Below, one piece after another: positions 7,972-17,556 of a DNA stretch of 64,000 nt. The notes beneath the pieces are model-generated. The model worked only from the letters and a program-made list of their open reading frames with translations. It was not told the origin of the DNA and made no database searches. Source of the stretch: CAIVVT01 sp052145115 (GTDB lineage Bacteria > Acidobacteriota > Terriglobia > Bryobacterales > Bryobacteraceae). The translations under genes were made by a program, and so were the position numbers. The stretch covers positions 1 through 64,000 of the forward strand of contig JBKQPG010000034.1 in the NCBI GenBank assembly GCA_052145115.1, read 5' to 3'. How positions within the stretch are numbered: the first letter of the stretch is position 1; each line of letters begins with the position of its first letter.

Positions 7972-9429
7972 ATGTCCATGCGCCTGTTTGTTGTGCTGTT
8001 GTTCATCGCCTCCTCCAATTGTGCGGCGCAAGGCACGCCTGCCGCAGCGCGTACCGACCCGCAGCGCAGCTTCGCCGCGGCGGAGGAGCTGATGAAGGCC
8101 GGCAAGGTGGCCGAAGCGGCGCGGGCGTTCGAGGAAATCACGCGCCTGCGGCCGGGGTTCGCCGAAGCGTATTTCGCGCTGGGCGTCGCCGACGTCCAAC
8201 TGGGCAAACCCGCGGAGGCGGCCACGGCGCTGCGCTCCTACCTGAAGCTGGAGCCGGATTCCTCGGATGGGCACGCGGTTCTGGGAGTCTTATTATTCAA
8301 CGACGGGCGCCTGGCCGAGGCCCAGCCGCAACTCATCGAAGCGCTGCGGCTGGACGGCACGCAGATCGAAGCGGTCAAGACTCTGGGGCGAATCTACAAC
8401 CTCGAGGGCGAGCCCGCCAAGGCCATCGCGCTTCTGCGCCCGCTGGCGGCATCGCGCGCGGCCGACGATGAAACCCGCACCGCTTTGGCGAGCGCGCTGC
8501 TGAGCGGCGGCGACGCGGCGGCCGCGGACAAGCTGCTGGACGGGATTCTGGCAGCCAACCCGCATAGTCCGCAGCAGACGTACATCCTGGCCGCCAGGGC
8601 GGCGAATGAAAATCACGATTTTCCGAAGGCGTTTGACATCTGCGAGCGCGGAACGAAGGTCTATCCGAATTCAGAACGGTTCTACGCGCTGGCCGTTTCG
8701 TTTCCCGAAGCAGCGCTGATTGCGTGGACATCCCAGCGTATCGAGTGGCTCAAGACCCATCTGAGAGACGTGGACGAGATGATCGCCGTGGGCAGGATTA
8801 TCGTAGCCGATGACAAGGGCCAGCGCAAATCGTCTCTGGAACTGGCCAGGGCGCTGCTGGCTCGCGCGGCCGAACTCGAACCCGAGAATGCTGCCGCCTG
8901 GTATTTCTACGGGCGTTGTCTGGCGGCCCAGTTGAAGGCGGAAGAGTCCGGCACTGCGTACAGGAAGGGACTGGCGTGCGTCCGCGACGACGAGTTGAAG
9001 CTGATGATTCTGGGCCAGATCGGTTTCACCGAGACGCATTTTGGCCGCTTCGACGCGGCCGACGCAGCTTTTCGGAAATCTCTGGAGCTCAACCGAAAGT
9101 TGGAGCGCCATATCCCCGAAAGCGCTTTCCTCTACTACCAGTTCCTGGCACTGCGCGAGCGCGACGCCGAGCGGCACGCTCTACTGGACGAGATTCTGCG
9201 CTGGGAGCCGCTGTTCCCGCCCGCGCTGCTGGAGCGAGCCAAGGACTATGTGGCCCTGGAGGAGCCCCAGAAGGGACTCGAGGACGCCGGCCTGGTGGCG
9301 CGGAATGCGGAGGATCCCGAGCTGCAACGTTCGGCTCATTTTCTATTGGTGAAGATTTACCGGATGCTGGGACGCAACGCAGAAGCGCAGGCCCATGCGG
9401 ATTGGATCAAGGCCCACCACGCACTGTAA
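7972..9429 (+). CDS. Exported tetratricopeptide-repeat protein
   Basis: The 485-residue protein has a signal peptide (MRLFVVLLFIASSNCAAQG) and then tandem TPR units of the A-x-x-x-G-x-x-x-x-A-x-x-x-F/Y type (AEELMKAGKVAEAARAFEEI, AEAYFALGVADVQLGKPAEA, and further copies to the C-terminus). TPR solenoids are protein-interaction scaffolds, here periplasmic. Two ATGs (7972, 7978) are possible. A -10-like TAAACT lies 11 bases upstream of the first, and an in-frame start at 7915 would put an odd extension before the signal peptide. The specific partner is unknown. Confidence 0.8.
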   Translation: MSMRLFVVLLFIASSNCAAQGTPAAARTDPQRSFAAAEELMKAGKVAEAARAFEEITRLRPGFAEAYFALGVADVQLGKPAEAATALRSYLKLEPDSSDGHAVLGVLLFNDGRLAEAQPQLIEALRLDGTQIEAVKTLGRIYNLEGEPAKAIALLRPLAASRAADDETRTALASALLSGGDAAAADKLLDGILAANPHSPQQTYILAARAANENHDFPKAFDICERGTKVYPNSERFYALAVSFPEAALIAWTSQRIEWLKTHLRDVDEMIAVGRIIVADDKGQRKSSLELARALLARAAELEPENAAAWYFYGRCLAAQLKAEESGTAYRKGLACVRDDELKLMILGQIGFTETHFGRFDAADAAFRKSLELNRKLERHIPESAFLYYQFLALRERDAERHALLDEILRWEPLFPPALLERAKDYVALEEPQKGLEDAGLVARNAEDPELQRSAHFLLVKIYRMLGRNAEAQAHADWIKAHHAL

Positions 9430-9463
9430 CCAGGAATCCTCAGCTAAGGGGACCAGCGCGCCA

Positions 9464-10936
9464 TCATTGCTCTTGTTCCAGTTTGTCCCAGAGTTGCTTG
9501 GAAACGTAGCCCCGTATCTCGACTCCAGGGCGAAGTTCCACATACCCCGGGAACATCCGCATGTAGAGTTCCCGCTCGCCGGGCGGCGGGCTCTCATAGA
9601 GCATGTGGATAAGATCCGGCTCCATGGCGGGCGAAGCAAGAACGATAGGCGCCGGATGCCCTTCCGCCGGCACCGCGCGCCACCAGCGCACGTTTGGATC
9701 GCCGCGCAGGTACCAGGGCAGCGGCCACAGGTTCTCGCGGGAGTAGATGTCAACGGCCACCTGGCGCCCTTGTTCTCTGGCTTGTACGAACGCCTGCACG
9801 CGATCCCGAATCTCGTACACGCCTGTTCCTGTTTGTGAGTAAGCCCACTGGTTTCGCGGATCACTGGCGTAAATGGTGGATGCCTGCCAGGCTTCCCACC
9901 CCGAAAGGGCCATTACCGCGGTCAATAGGAGCAGCACCGGAGGACGCCAAAGCCGCACGAATGTCTCCGCCGCCACTCCGGCCAGAAGCGCGAAGGGATA
10001 TAGCATGCCGATGATACACCATGGCGTCTTATAAGGAATGACAGAGTAAACAAAGGCGAGTAGGATACCGTACCAGGCGGCGAATCTCAACATAGGCTTG
10101 TCCGAGCGAAAGGCAATTACAACTCCGGCGATAGCCAGGGCCAATAGAAACGCTTCGCCGGGGCCTCCGGCGGCGCCTGTCAATAAGTCCAGGTAGTAAT
10201 GCCATGGATGTGCATGCCAGCCGGGCGCCAGTCCACGATGAAGGTACGATTGAATCGCTAACGTCATTACTCCCCAGCGCCAGAGTGGAGCGAGCAGGAT
10301 CGAAAGGGCAAATGCCAACGCTGCCGCGAAGGCGCCAGCGGTACGCCAGCTTACTCCTCGCGGCCGGAATGCGACTGCGCCGGCAACACCGGCGCTCACC
10401 AGCGCCAGCAACGCTGTTTCCTTGGTTGCCAGCATCACTCCGGCCAGGCACCCCGCCAGCGCCCACACGCCGGGCGCGGGCCGTCTGTAAGCGTGCCACA
10501 GCGACCACAAGAAGGCCGCGGTCCATAGAGCCAGGAGCATTTCGGGGATGTAATCGCGGCTGTAGTAAACCATCGCGGGAGAGATAGCAATCAGCGCCGC
10601 GGCGATCCAGGCCGCGGAGAACCCGATCGCGCCCGCGAACAGCAGTGGCGATAGAGCCAGCAGGGCGCCCGCGATCGCCGGCACGATCCGCAACGTCGAT
10701 TCCGTCAATTGCGTATAGCTCGTGCGGCCACTTAGATAGGCTGATGGCAGAGTGCAATAGGCCAGCATCGGGCCATGGTAGTCCCTGGGATCGTAATCAC
10801 AGCGGCCCGTCGCCAGAAGCGTGCCGAACTTATCCGCGAGGATAGCCTCGTCAGCGTGCATCGGCCGCCGTTCAAGCTGCGGCAGGCGCAAGGCGCCGGC
10901 CAATATGGCCAGTGCCGCCACCGCGGCTGCGCGCAT
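9464..10936 (-). CDS. Membrane glycosyltransferase-like protein, Agl23 (TIGR03663) type
   Basis: This 490-residue polytopic membrane protein has about ten hydrophobic segments. Its N-terminal region (RLPQLERRPMHADEAILADKF) matches the first luminal loop of PMT/ArnT-like GT-C glycosyltransferases, with acidic residues in HADEA, and it also shows YYSRDYIPEMLLALW. This is characteristic of the flippase-activity-associated Agl23 family, thought to use lipid-linked sugars. A soluble C-terminal domain follows (about 370-490). Its ATG shares one base with the preceding stop (TGATG at 10934-10938), so it is translationally coupled to the discoidin-like gene. The exact reaction is unknown. Confidence 0.8.
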   Translation of the reverse strand: MRAAAVAALAILAGALRLPQLERRPMHADEAILADKFGTLLATGRCDYDPRDYHGPMLAYCTLPSAYLSGRTSYTQLTESTLRIVPAIAGALLALSPLLFAGAIGFSAAWIAAALIAISPAMVYYSRDYIPEMLLALWTAAFLWSLWHAYRRPAPGVWALAGCLAGVMLATKETALLALVSAGVAGAVAFRPRGVSWRTAGAFAAALAFALSILLAPLWRWGVMTLAIQSYLHRGLAPGWHAHPWHYYLDLLTGAAGGPGEAFLLALAIAGVVIAFRSDKPMLRFAAWYGILLAFVYSVIPYKTPWCIIGMLYPFALLAGVAAETFVRLWRPPVLLLLTAVMALSGWEAWQASTIYASDPRNQWAYSQTGTGVYEIRDRVQAFVQAREQGRQVAVDIYSRENLWPLPWYLRGDPNVRWWRAVPAEGHPAPIVLASPAMEPDLIHMLYESPPPGERELYMRMFPGYVELRPGVEIRGYVSKQLWDKLEQEQ

Positions 10937-11607
10937 CAATGGGCGTGTTGGCCGTATACTTCCACCTCGACGTAATGGTTCAGCGCGTTGATGTTGTTCC
11001 CGTTGCTATAGAGCCGCACATAGCGGGCGTTTACGCCCTTGGCGTCGATCAGTTTGCCCTCGGCGGTCTCCACGTAGTTCAGGTCCTTACCCGCGCCCAG
11101 CCCCGCTCGGTTGTCGCGATCGTTGTTGAAAAGGGTGCGGACATCGGTCAGAAAATCCGGATCGTCGGCGACTTGCACAATGACATCGAAGTAGACCCGC
11201 GCCTGCTTATGAAAATGCCACAGAACAATCGCGTAAATGGTGCACCTGTCCTGCAGGTCAATCGTCACGGACTGAGCGCCCGGCGGCAGCTCCAAATAAG
11301 TTCCGTCCACACCCGACTTATCCCCATCAGTCAGCATGTCAAGCTCGCCGACCGTAGGTTCGGCTGCGCTGCTCGAAACCGGCTTGCCCCGAGCGACGTT
11401 CATCGTGCCCGCGGGAGCCAGAAAAGGGGACCGCATTCTGCCCGTGGGTTTTTCAAGATTTGGCACCTTGAGATTCTGCGGAGTCCCTTCGAACAGTGGC
11501 TTGGGCAGCGATAATGGCAGCGGCTCCAGTTTCGGCGTCTGCGCGCCGGCGACCGCCGCGGCCAGCGCCAACGACACCAACAGCAGGACCGTTCTCGTCG
11601 CAGTCAT
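10936..11607 (-). CDS. Exported discoidin (F5/8 type C)-like domain protein
   Basis: The 223-residue product has a signal peptide (TATRTVLLLVSLALAAAVAGAQ), a proline-rich linker and a C-terminal galactose-binding/discoidin-like beta-sandwich (about residues 85-220: NVARGKPVSSS, LTDGDKSGVDGTYLEL, SVTIDLQ, YVRLYSNG, YVEVEVYG). Such domains bind sugars or cell surfaces. ATG at 11607 has AGGTGG five bases upstream; a GTG nine bases earlier lacks one. It lies between the HEAT-repeat gene and the Agl23-like gene in a run of minus-strand genes with almost no spacing. Confidence 0.78.
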   Translation of the reverse strand: MTATRTVLLLVSLALAAAVAGAQTPKLEPLPLSLPKPLFEGTPQNLKVPNLEKPTGRMRSPFLAPAGTMNVARGKPVSSSAAEPTVGELDMLTDGDKSGVDGTYLELPPGAQSVTIDLQDRCTIYAIVLWHFHKQARVYFDVIVQVADDPDFLTDVRTLFNNDRDNRAGLGAGKDLNYVETAEGKLIDAKGVNARYVRLYSNGNNINALNHYVEVEVYGQHAH

Positions 11608-11616
11608 TGGTTCCAC

Positions 11617-13551
11617 CTACTTCCGATTCAGAGCTTTCTCCAGCGCGGCAACCGCAATCTTCGCTTCCTGCGCCACGCTGGCGTCACTCAGTTCCTCGCG
11701 CGCGAGTCGCAGCGCCTCTTCCGAGGGTTCCTTCTGCAGGGCCGCCAGAATGGCGCGCTTCTCTTCCGGCCGCCGCGCGGCGCGCAACGCTTTCTCCAAC
11801 ATCTTCGCAGTCTCGGACGGTTCCCGCTCCACGCTCAGCGACACCAGCTTGATGTATCCGCGCAGCGCCAGAACCTGCAACGCCGGGCTACCCGGTTGGC
11901 CGGCCGCCGTCAGCAATTCGTCCGCCGGCTCCACTGTCGGCCATTGCGACAGACCTAGGATCGCCGCGCGCCGCGCTTCGTCATCCCCTTGTTTGAGGGC
12001 CTCGCGGAGCACCGGCAGCGTTTCATGAAGGCCGGCTTGTCCCATCAATGTTAGGAGAGCGCTCCTTTTCCCCGGGTCACTGGAGGAACGGTATGCCGCA
12101 ACCAGCTCAGGCCCATACGATCGAGAGGAACGCTTCACCGTCGCGAACAGCGCGCGCTGCGCTTCCGCCAGGTCGGCGCTGTCGCGGACGTTCACCACAA
12201 GACCGATCAACGCGGGAACGTTTTCGGGACTGGCAGTATCCCGCATTGCGCGAATCGCTTCGCGCCGCACCGCAGCGTTGTCGTCCCTGGCCGCCGCGAG
12301 CAATATGTCAAAAGCCTGAGTGAGATTGCGCTCCGCCGCGGCGTGGATCAGCTCGACCCGGACTTTGGGCTCGGCGCGGGGAATGGACTCGATCACCGCG
12401 CGATCGACCTCGGCGCCGCGCAGACCATACAGGCACTGGCGCGCAGCCTCCTGTTCCTCACCCGTTGTCGTGGCGGCGCGCTCGGCCGCCGGCAGCACGC
12501 ATGAAGCGTCGCCGACCCTCCGCAACGCGGTCAACGCCGCGACCCGCACGCCGGGCGCCGGGGATTTCAACGCGTCGTCCAGGACCGCCCGCGCGGCCGG
12601 ATCGCCACGATCCCCCAGCGCGTCGAGCATCTGGACCTGGCCATGCACCGGCAAGTTCGGCACAGCGTCCACCATCGCCTTGGTAGTGGACGCGCCTGGG
12701 ATTGCCAGCATGGAGCGGATCGCCGCGGCGCGCAGCCGCGGACTGCCGTCCTGCAACGCCGCGGTCAGTACCGGCAGCGCGGCCTCGCCCGAAATTGTTC
12801 CAATCCCGAGCAGCGCCGCCACCCGCACCATGTCGGGCTCGCCGAACTTGTACAACCGTTGATAAATCACCAGCGCTCCTGGCCGGTCATTCATCTCCAA
12901 CAATCGCTCCGCGCAGCGCAGCACGGCGCCGGTCAAAAAGGAGCGCCGCTGAGCGGAGGCCTTGTCCAGGGCCGCACTGAGTGCCGCCTGCGAGCTTTGA
13001 TCCGCGATCACCGCCAGCGCATCGGCGGCCGCCGCGGCCAGCGCCACATCGTCGCTCCCCAGCATCTCCGTCAGCTGGCCCTCAGCTGTGACAACGCGAT
13101 GCCGGCCCAGGCTGTTCACGATCGCAATTTTCATCGGGCCGCCGGCGTTCGGCAGCGCTTCGAGCAAAGCAGCGTCGGCCGCGGGACCGCCGATCCGTTC
13201 CAGCGCGTAACGCGCCATTGCCGCCATCGGCGGCTGGCCGAGCAGCCGCGCCAGAACCGGCACCGACCGCTCCGACCCCATGACGCTCAGCTCGCGGCAG
13301 GCCGCTTCCTTGCCGTCGCGGGTGGCATCGGAGTCGAGCAGCCGGTCCAATGCGTCTTCCATCGCGCGAGTTTGCGCGGGCGAGGCCAGCGAAGCGCGCA
13401 CCAGATCGCTTAATTTCGCTACCGGCTCGCGGCTTTGGCCATATTCGTACTTGGCAACCTGGGCGAGTATCTCGCTCAGACTGGCAGACGATTGCGCCAG
13501 GACCGTCCCGGCAACTGCGCACGCCAACAATGCAAAGATTCGATTCCTCAT
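11617..13551 (-). CDS. Exported HEAT-repeat protein
   Basis: After a signal peptide (MRNRIFALLACAVAGTVLAQ), the 644-residue protein consists of tandem HEAT/PBS-lyase-like helical repeats of about 30 residues (ACRELSVMGSERSVPVLARL, ALERIGGPAADAALLEALPN, AALTALRRVGDASCVLPAAE and many more). These superhelices mediate protein contacts. I prefer ATG 13551, preceded by GGAG six bases upstream; ATG 13563 directly follows the stop of the upstream oxidoreductase. HEAT-repeat, ThuA and Gfo/Idh/MocA genes are frequent companions in acidobacterial and planctomycete sugar-degradation clusters. Its exact job is unknown. Confidence 0.82.
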   Translation of the reverse strand: MRNRIFALLACAVAGTVLAQSSASLSEILAQVAKYEYGQSREPVAKLSDLVRASLASPAQTRAMEDALDRLLDSDATRDGKEAACRELSVMGSERSVPVLARLLGQPPMAAMARYALERIGGPAADAALLEALPNAGGPMKIAIVNSLGRHRVVTAEGQLTEMLGSDDVALAAAAADALAVIADQSSQAALSAALDKASAQRRSFLTGAVLRCAERLLEMNDRPGALVIYQRLYKFGEPDMVRVAALLGIGTISGEAALPVLTAALQDGSPRLRAAAIRSMLAIPGASTTKAMVDAVPNLPVHGQVQMLDALGDRGDPAARAVLDDALKSPAPGVRVAALTALRRVGDASCVLPAAERAATTTGEEQEAARQCLYGLRGAEVDRAVIESIPRAEPKVRVELIHAAAERNLTQAFDILLAAARDDNAAVRREAIRAMRDTASPENVPALIGLVVNVRDSADLAEAQRALFATVKRSSRSYGPELVAAYRSSSDPGKRSALLTLMGQAGLHETLPVLREALKQGDDEARRAAILGLSQWPTVEPADELLTAAGQPGSPALQVLALRGYIKLVSLSVEREPSETAKMLEKALRAARRPEEKRAILAALQKEPSEEALRLAREELSDASVAQEAKIAVAALEKALNRK

Positions 13552-13563
13552 TACAGACTCCAT

Positions 13564-14853
13564 TTACAAATGCCAGGGAGATCGCATCGGCCGTTGCAAC
13601 AACCGCGCCGCTTCGACGTCCCCCACGATTTCCTGTTTCACCGGATCCCACCGCACTGGCCGGCCCAAGTGCATCGAGATCACACCCAGGTACCCCGGCG
13701 TGGCCGACCGCAGGGCAACATCGGCCGGCGTCAGTGTCTCGCGCCGGCTTCGGACACATTCAAGGAACTGCGCCTGGTGCCCGGGCGAGTGGGGCAACTG
13801 GACATCATTCGGCCCGATTTTCGAGGTCAAAATGCTCTTGGGTTGGCCGTCCATCCCTTTGCGGTCGACCCACAGCCAACCCTCGTCGCCGATCCATTTC
13901 GTGCCCAGGCGCGCATCCGCGTACCCGCCGGAGATGTGCATGGAAAGGCCGCCGGCGTAAGTCGCCGTGACGCGGTATTTCGTCGCCGTGTCCCACAGCA
14001 CGCCCGCGGGCGGGAATTCGCCGTGGCCTTCCACTTCGACCGGCCCGCCATGGTCCAGCCCCAGTCCCCAGTGGGCGATATCCACGTGATGTCCGATCCA
14101 ATCCATCAACATTCCGCCGCCGTAATCTGAATGCCAGCGCCACGTCTTGTGAACCCTCGCCGGACAGTACGGAGCAACGGGCGCGGGACCGAGCCAGCGG
14201 TCGTAATCGAGCGTTGGCGGAGGCGGCCCGGGCGCCACCAGATGTCCCAGCCCGTCAAAATCAGTGTGGCCGCCCGGCAACCCGACCTGCACGCGCTGCA
14301 CCTTCCCAATGCGTCCGCTGCGCACCAGTTCACAGGCGTAGCGGAACTGCGCCACCGAGCGCTGCCAGCTTCCCGTTTGCCACACCCGGCCGTAACGCCG
14401 TACCGCATCGCAGATGGCCACGCCCTCCGCGAAGTCGTGTGCCAGCGGCTTCTCCCCATAGATGTCCTTGCCCGCGCGCGCCGCCAGAACCGAAGCCAGC
14501 CCGTGCCAATGATCGGGCAGCGACATGCACACCGCGTCGATGTCCGGCCGCGCCAGCAGTTCTTCAATGCGGCGGTACGCAATGCAGTCGCTGTCCCTAT
14601 ACTGATCGTTGACCGTCTGTTCCGCGGCGGCCAGATGTTGGCTGTCAATGTCACAGACCGCCACGACGCGCGCGTCGGGCAATTCGAGAAAGCTCTTGAG
14701 ATTATTGCCCCCTTGCCAGCCCACGCCGGCGCAGCCCACGACGATGCGGTCGCTGGGCGGCGTGGCGCCATCGCGGCCCAGGGCGCGCGCCGGTACGACC
14801 GCGGGAAAAGCTGCCGCGCCCACGCCCGCCAGGAATTCCCGTCGTGTGCTCAT
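13564..14853 (-). CDS. Tat-exported Gfo/Idh/MocA-family oxidoreductase (copy A)
   Basis: The 429-residue protein begins with a twin-arginine signal (STRREFLAGVGAAAFPAVVP). It has a Rossmann NAD(P)-binding half (VGCAGVGWQGG, VVAVCDID, PDIDAVCMSLPDHWH, and the EKPLAHDF catalytic lysine segment) and a C-terminal alpha/beta substrate domain with the HHVDIAHWGL motif. The family oxidises sugars at C3 or other positions. Tat export implies folding with bound cofactor before transport. Its ATG overlaps the ThuA stop (ATGA, 14850-14853). The C-terminus RPMRSPWHL nearly repeats that of copy B. Confidence 0.9.
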   Translation of the reverse strand: MSTRREFLAGVGAAAFPAVVPARALGRDGATPPSDRIVVGCAGVGWQGGNNLKSFLELPDARVVAVCDIDSQHLAAAEQTVNDQYRDSDCIAYRRIEELLARPDIDAVCMSLPDHWHGLASVLAARAGKDIYGEKPLAHDFAEGVAICDAVRRYGRVWQTGSWQRSVAQFRYACELVRSGRIGKVQRVQVGLPGGHTDFDGLGHLVAPGPPPPTLDYDRWLGPAPVAPYCPARVHKTWRWHSDYGGGMLMDWIGHHVDIAHWGLGLDHGGPVEVEGHGEFPPAGVLWDTATKYRVTATYAGGLSMHISGGYADARLGTKWIGDEGWLWVDRKGMDGQPKSILTSKIGPNDVQLPHSPGHQAQFLECVRSRRETLTPADVALRSATPGYLGVISMHLGRPVRWDPVKQEIVGDVEAARLLQRPMRSPWHL

Positions 14854-15917
14854 CGTTTCGCGAGAACGGCGCTCGGCCTGTCATCCGCCTTCAGATCGCC
14901 GAGTGCGTACTGTATGCCTGCCAGGAAATGTTGCAACATGGGCGCGTTCCAGAAGATCGCCGGGTTGTGGCCGAACGAGGAATAGAACACCCGTCCCTTG
15001 CCATAGCGGTGAATCCAACTCATGCCAAAGTCGTGATCGGCGGCGCGCGCGGAAAGGAAGTGGCGCTTCGGATTCATGTCGGTCCGGTCGGTATCCACGC
15101 TCAGCAGGATGTGCAGCTTCTCGCGCGAATAGGGCGGCCGGAACTGGAATACCTCGTCCGAGATTTCGAAGCTCTTCCCGCCGAAGGTCGCGTTGACGGG
15201 ATTCTGTGGATCTTCCACCCGCATGGTGATCACATCCTTCGGCCCCCATGGATGACCTCCGTCCTCATAGCCTCCGAGCATTTCGCCAAACGCCGGGAAC
15301 TGGTCGTACACGGGATACTGAACGAAAGTCGCTCCGGCCGCGTGCAATCCGATGAATCCCTTGCCCTGGCGCACGAAACTGAGCAGCGACTCGCGCAGTG
15401 CCGGGTCATTTGTCAGCACGCCGCCGGTGCTATTGAACAGGATGGCGTCGAACTGTTTCAGATTGGCCGGACGGAACATCTCCACGTCGTTGCTGAAGAC
15501 CGTTTCGTAGGCGCCGGTCTTCTGGCCCATCGACTGGATCGCGAAATTCCCGTAGGGAATCGAGGTATGGCCGCGGCGCTCGACGCCATCCCAGATGTTC
15601 AATGTAACCACCAGAATCTTGCGCTTCCGTTTGGGGCGCGCCTGCGCCTTCTGCGGGATGGAGCTTTCGATCCTCTGCTGCTCTTCGGCCGTCAATTGGG
15701 GCAGAGTCTGTCGGCCCACCTCTTTTTGCCGCCGGGCTTCTTCGGCCGACTCCTTGGCGCCCTTCTTCGGGGATTGCTCGGTCTGCGGGCCAGCCGCGAA
15801 CGCCACTGTCCCCGCTGCGCCGATTACTGCCAGCGACAAGAGCGCGTACAGCAGGCGTCTATAACCGCTTGGGGTTCTCTTGGGTTCGTGCGTGAAACCC
15901 GTTGGCTTGCAAATCAT
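14850..15917 (-). CDS. Exported ThuA-domain protein (class I glutamine amidotransferase-like fold)
   Basis: The 355-residue product has a signal/anchor segment (about residues 22-42, LLYALLSLAVIGAAGTVAFAAG), a charged linker and a ThuA-like domain (about 95-345: KILVVTLNIWDGVERRGHTS, FDAILFNSTGG, GFIGLHAAGATF, HPWG, MSWIHRYGKGRVFYSSFGH). ThuA proteins act in sugar (trehalose, keto-sugar) metabolism beside Gfo/Idh/MocA dehydrogenases, exactly the context here. ATG 15917 has AAGGAG eight bases upstream, so the open frame reaching 16127 is not used. It overlaps the next gene by four bases. Confidence 0.88.
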   Translation of the reverse strand: MICKPTGFTHEPKRTPSGYRRLLYALLSLAVIGAAGTVAFAAGPQTEQSPKKGAKESAEEARRQKEVGRQTLPQLTAEEQQRIESSIPQKAQARPKRKRKILVVTLNIWDGVERRGHTSIPYGNFAIQSMGQKTGAYETVFSNDVEMFRPANLKQFDAILFNSTGGVLTNDPALRESLLSFVRQGKGFIGLHAAGATFVQYPVYDQFPAFGEMLGGYEDGGHPWGPKDVITMRVEDPQNPVNATFGGKSFEISDEVFQFRPPYSREKLHILLSVDTDRTDMNPKRHFLSARAADHDFGMSWIHRYGKGRVFYSSFGHNPAIFWNAPMLQHFLAGIQYALGDLKADDRPSAVLAKR

Positions 15918-16068
15918 CCTATAACTCCTTCTTCGGATCCCAATGTCCATCTCTATTCCCTGGCCGTTCCATGACCCACGTCGGGGACTGCACGGATGAA
16001 GCTCCAATCCGAGGCGGCGCAAGACAGGCGCTGTATCTCCCGCCTTCCTTCCGCTCCAGGAGCGGCTG

Positions 16069-17367
16069 CTACAGCCGCCACGGGCTGCGCATCGGCCGCG
16101 CCAGCATGCGGTTGGCCTGCTCATCATCCAGAAAAACTTCGCGTACCGGATCCCAATTCACTTTTCGGCCCAGCCGGATCGCGATATCCCCCTGCTGGCA
16201 CACGGTCTCGGAGCGCACGGCCGCCTCGATGTTGGAGACCGGCTGGCGCCGTGTCCGGACCGCATCCAGAAAGTTCCTGTGGTGTTCCTTGCTGAGGACG
16301 ACCTTGTTCTCATTCGGCCCAATCACGACATGCATCAGCGACTCGGGCTGCGTGCGCATCCCCTCGCGGCTGACGTAGACCCAGCCCTTGCTGCCGAGGA
16401 ACATCATGCCCATGGAGCCGAAACGGAATTGTTCGTAGCGGACCCGCGCGGTCATCAGATCCAGGAGTTCCAGCTTCACGCCATTGGCATAGCGGTATTC
16501 GATCGCATACTTCTCGGGCGTATTGTACAGCCCGGTGGACGGGATGACCGCCGTGCCCTCGGCCCAGACCGGGCCGGTGTGATCCGCATCGTTCGCCCAC
16601 TGCGCGCAATCCACGTCATGGATGCCATAGGCGCCGCTGATGCAACCGAGGGAGTAATCGTAGATCAGCGTCCAGTTCCGCGTGCAGCGCAAATGCGTGT
16701 AAGGCGCCCAGGGCGCCTGTCCGAGCCACAAATCGTAGTCCAGGCCCTCCGGCACCGGCTCCTCAGGCTGAGGGGGAACCGGAGCCATCCCCGCCGAGGC
16801 GATGGCAATGGTCTGAAGTTCCCCGATGCGCCCGTTCCGCACCAGTTCGCAGGCCAACCGGTAGCGCTGGTCGGACCGCTGCTGCGTGCCAAATTGGAAA
16901 ACCACTCCGTAGCGGTGAACCGCCGCGCGCATGGCTTTGGCGTCCGCAAAGGTCAGTCCCATCGGCTTCTCGTAATACATATCCTTGCCGCGGCGGGCCG
17001 CCTCGATGCCGATCAGCGCGTGCCAGTGGTCCGGCACTGCGATCAGCACCGCGTCAATGTCCGGGCGCGCCAGCAGTTCGCGGAAGTCGTTGTAAGTGGC
17101 ACACGACTGGTCGCCATAATACTCATCGACCCACTGCTTGGCCCGGTCCCGATGCTGCCGGCGGACGTCGCACACCGCCGCCAGCCGGACGTCGGGCTGC
17201 TGCAGCAGCACCCGGCAGTGGCCGCTGCCCATTTCGCCAACTCCGACGTTGGCCATGACAATGCGGTCGTTCGCGCCGAAGGCCGTCGCCGGTACGATCG
17301 CGGGAAAACCCGTGACCGCGAGCGCCCCTTTGAGTACATCCCGCCGCCTGAACGTGTTGTGACCCAT
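16069..17367 (-). CDS. Tat-exported Gfo/Idh/MocA-family oxidoreductase (copy B)
   Basis: This 432-residue paralogue of copy A has a Tat signal (FRRRDVLKGALAVTGFPAIVP), Rossmann motifs (ANVGVGEMGSGH, AAVCDVRRQH), PDHWHALIG, the EKPMGLTF catalytic lysine segment and the GIHDVDCAQWA motif. ATG 17367 follows GAGGTG nine bases upstream and is preferred to GTG 17379. The C-terminus MLARPMRSPWRL is nearly the same as in copy A. It is probably a periplasmic sugar dehydrogenase. It precedes ThuA by 151 bases. Confidence 0.9.
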   Translation of the reverse strand: MGHNTFRRRDVLKGALAVTGFPAIVPATAFGANDRIVMANVGVGEMGSGHCRVLLQQPDVRLAAVCDVRRQHRDRAKQWVDEYYGDQSCATYNDFRELLARPDIDAVLIAVPDHWHALIGIEAARRGKDMYYEKPMGLTFADAKAMRAAVHRYGVVFQFGTQQRSDQRYRLACELVRNGRIGELQTIAIASAGMAPVPPQPEEPVPEGLDYDLWLGQAPWAPYTHLRCTRNWTLIYDYSLGCISGAYGIHDVDCAQWANDADHTGPVWAEGTAVIPSTGLYNTPEKYAIEYRYANGVKLELLDLMTARVRYEQFRFGSMGMMFLGSKGWVYVSREGMRTQPESLMHVVIGPNENKVVLSKEHHRNFLDAVRTRRQPVSNIEAAVRSETVCQQGDIAIRLGRKVNWDPVREVFLDDEQANRMLARPMRSPWRL

Positions 17368-17478
17368 ACTCTGCTTCACCTCGCCGTGAGCAATGCTAAG
17401 TCTTACTTAGGGAAGATATGTCCCTTGGCCGAATCGACGTCGGAGAAGGGACGCGCAACCTTACGAGATTGCGGTCCC

Positions 17479-17487
17479 ATTATACAG
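17479..17487 (-). promoter_or_regulatory. -10 element CTGTATAAT upstream of the oxidoreductase/ThuA run
   Basis: On the minus strand CTGTATAAT lies about 110 bases upstream of the start at 17367, in the 177-base gap after the rhamnosidase gene. No good -35 hexamer sits at 16-18 bases. The same nine bases occur before two other genes (34468 and 58889). Confidence 0.4.
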
Positions 17488-17556
17488 AAGATCGACTCTG
17501 AAGACCGGACAAAATCTAACTCCCGCTGTAGTGAGCAAACGCCCACTCTATCTGAT

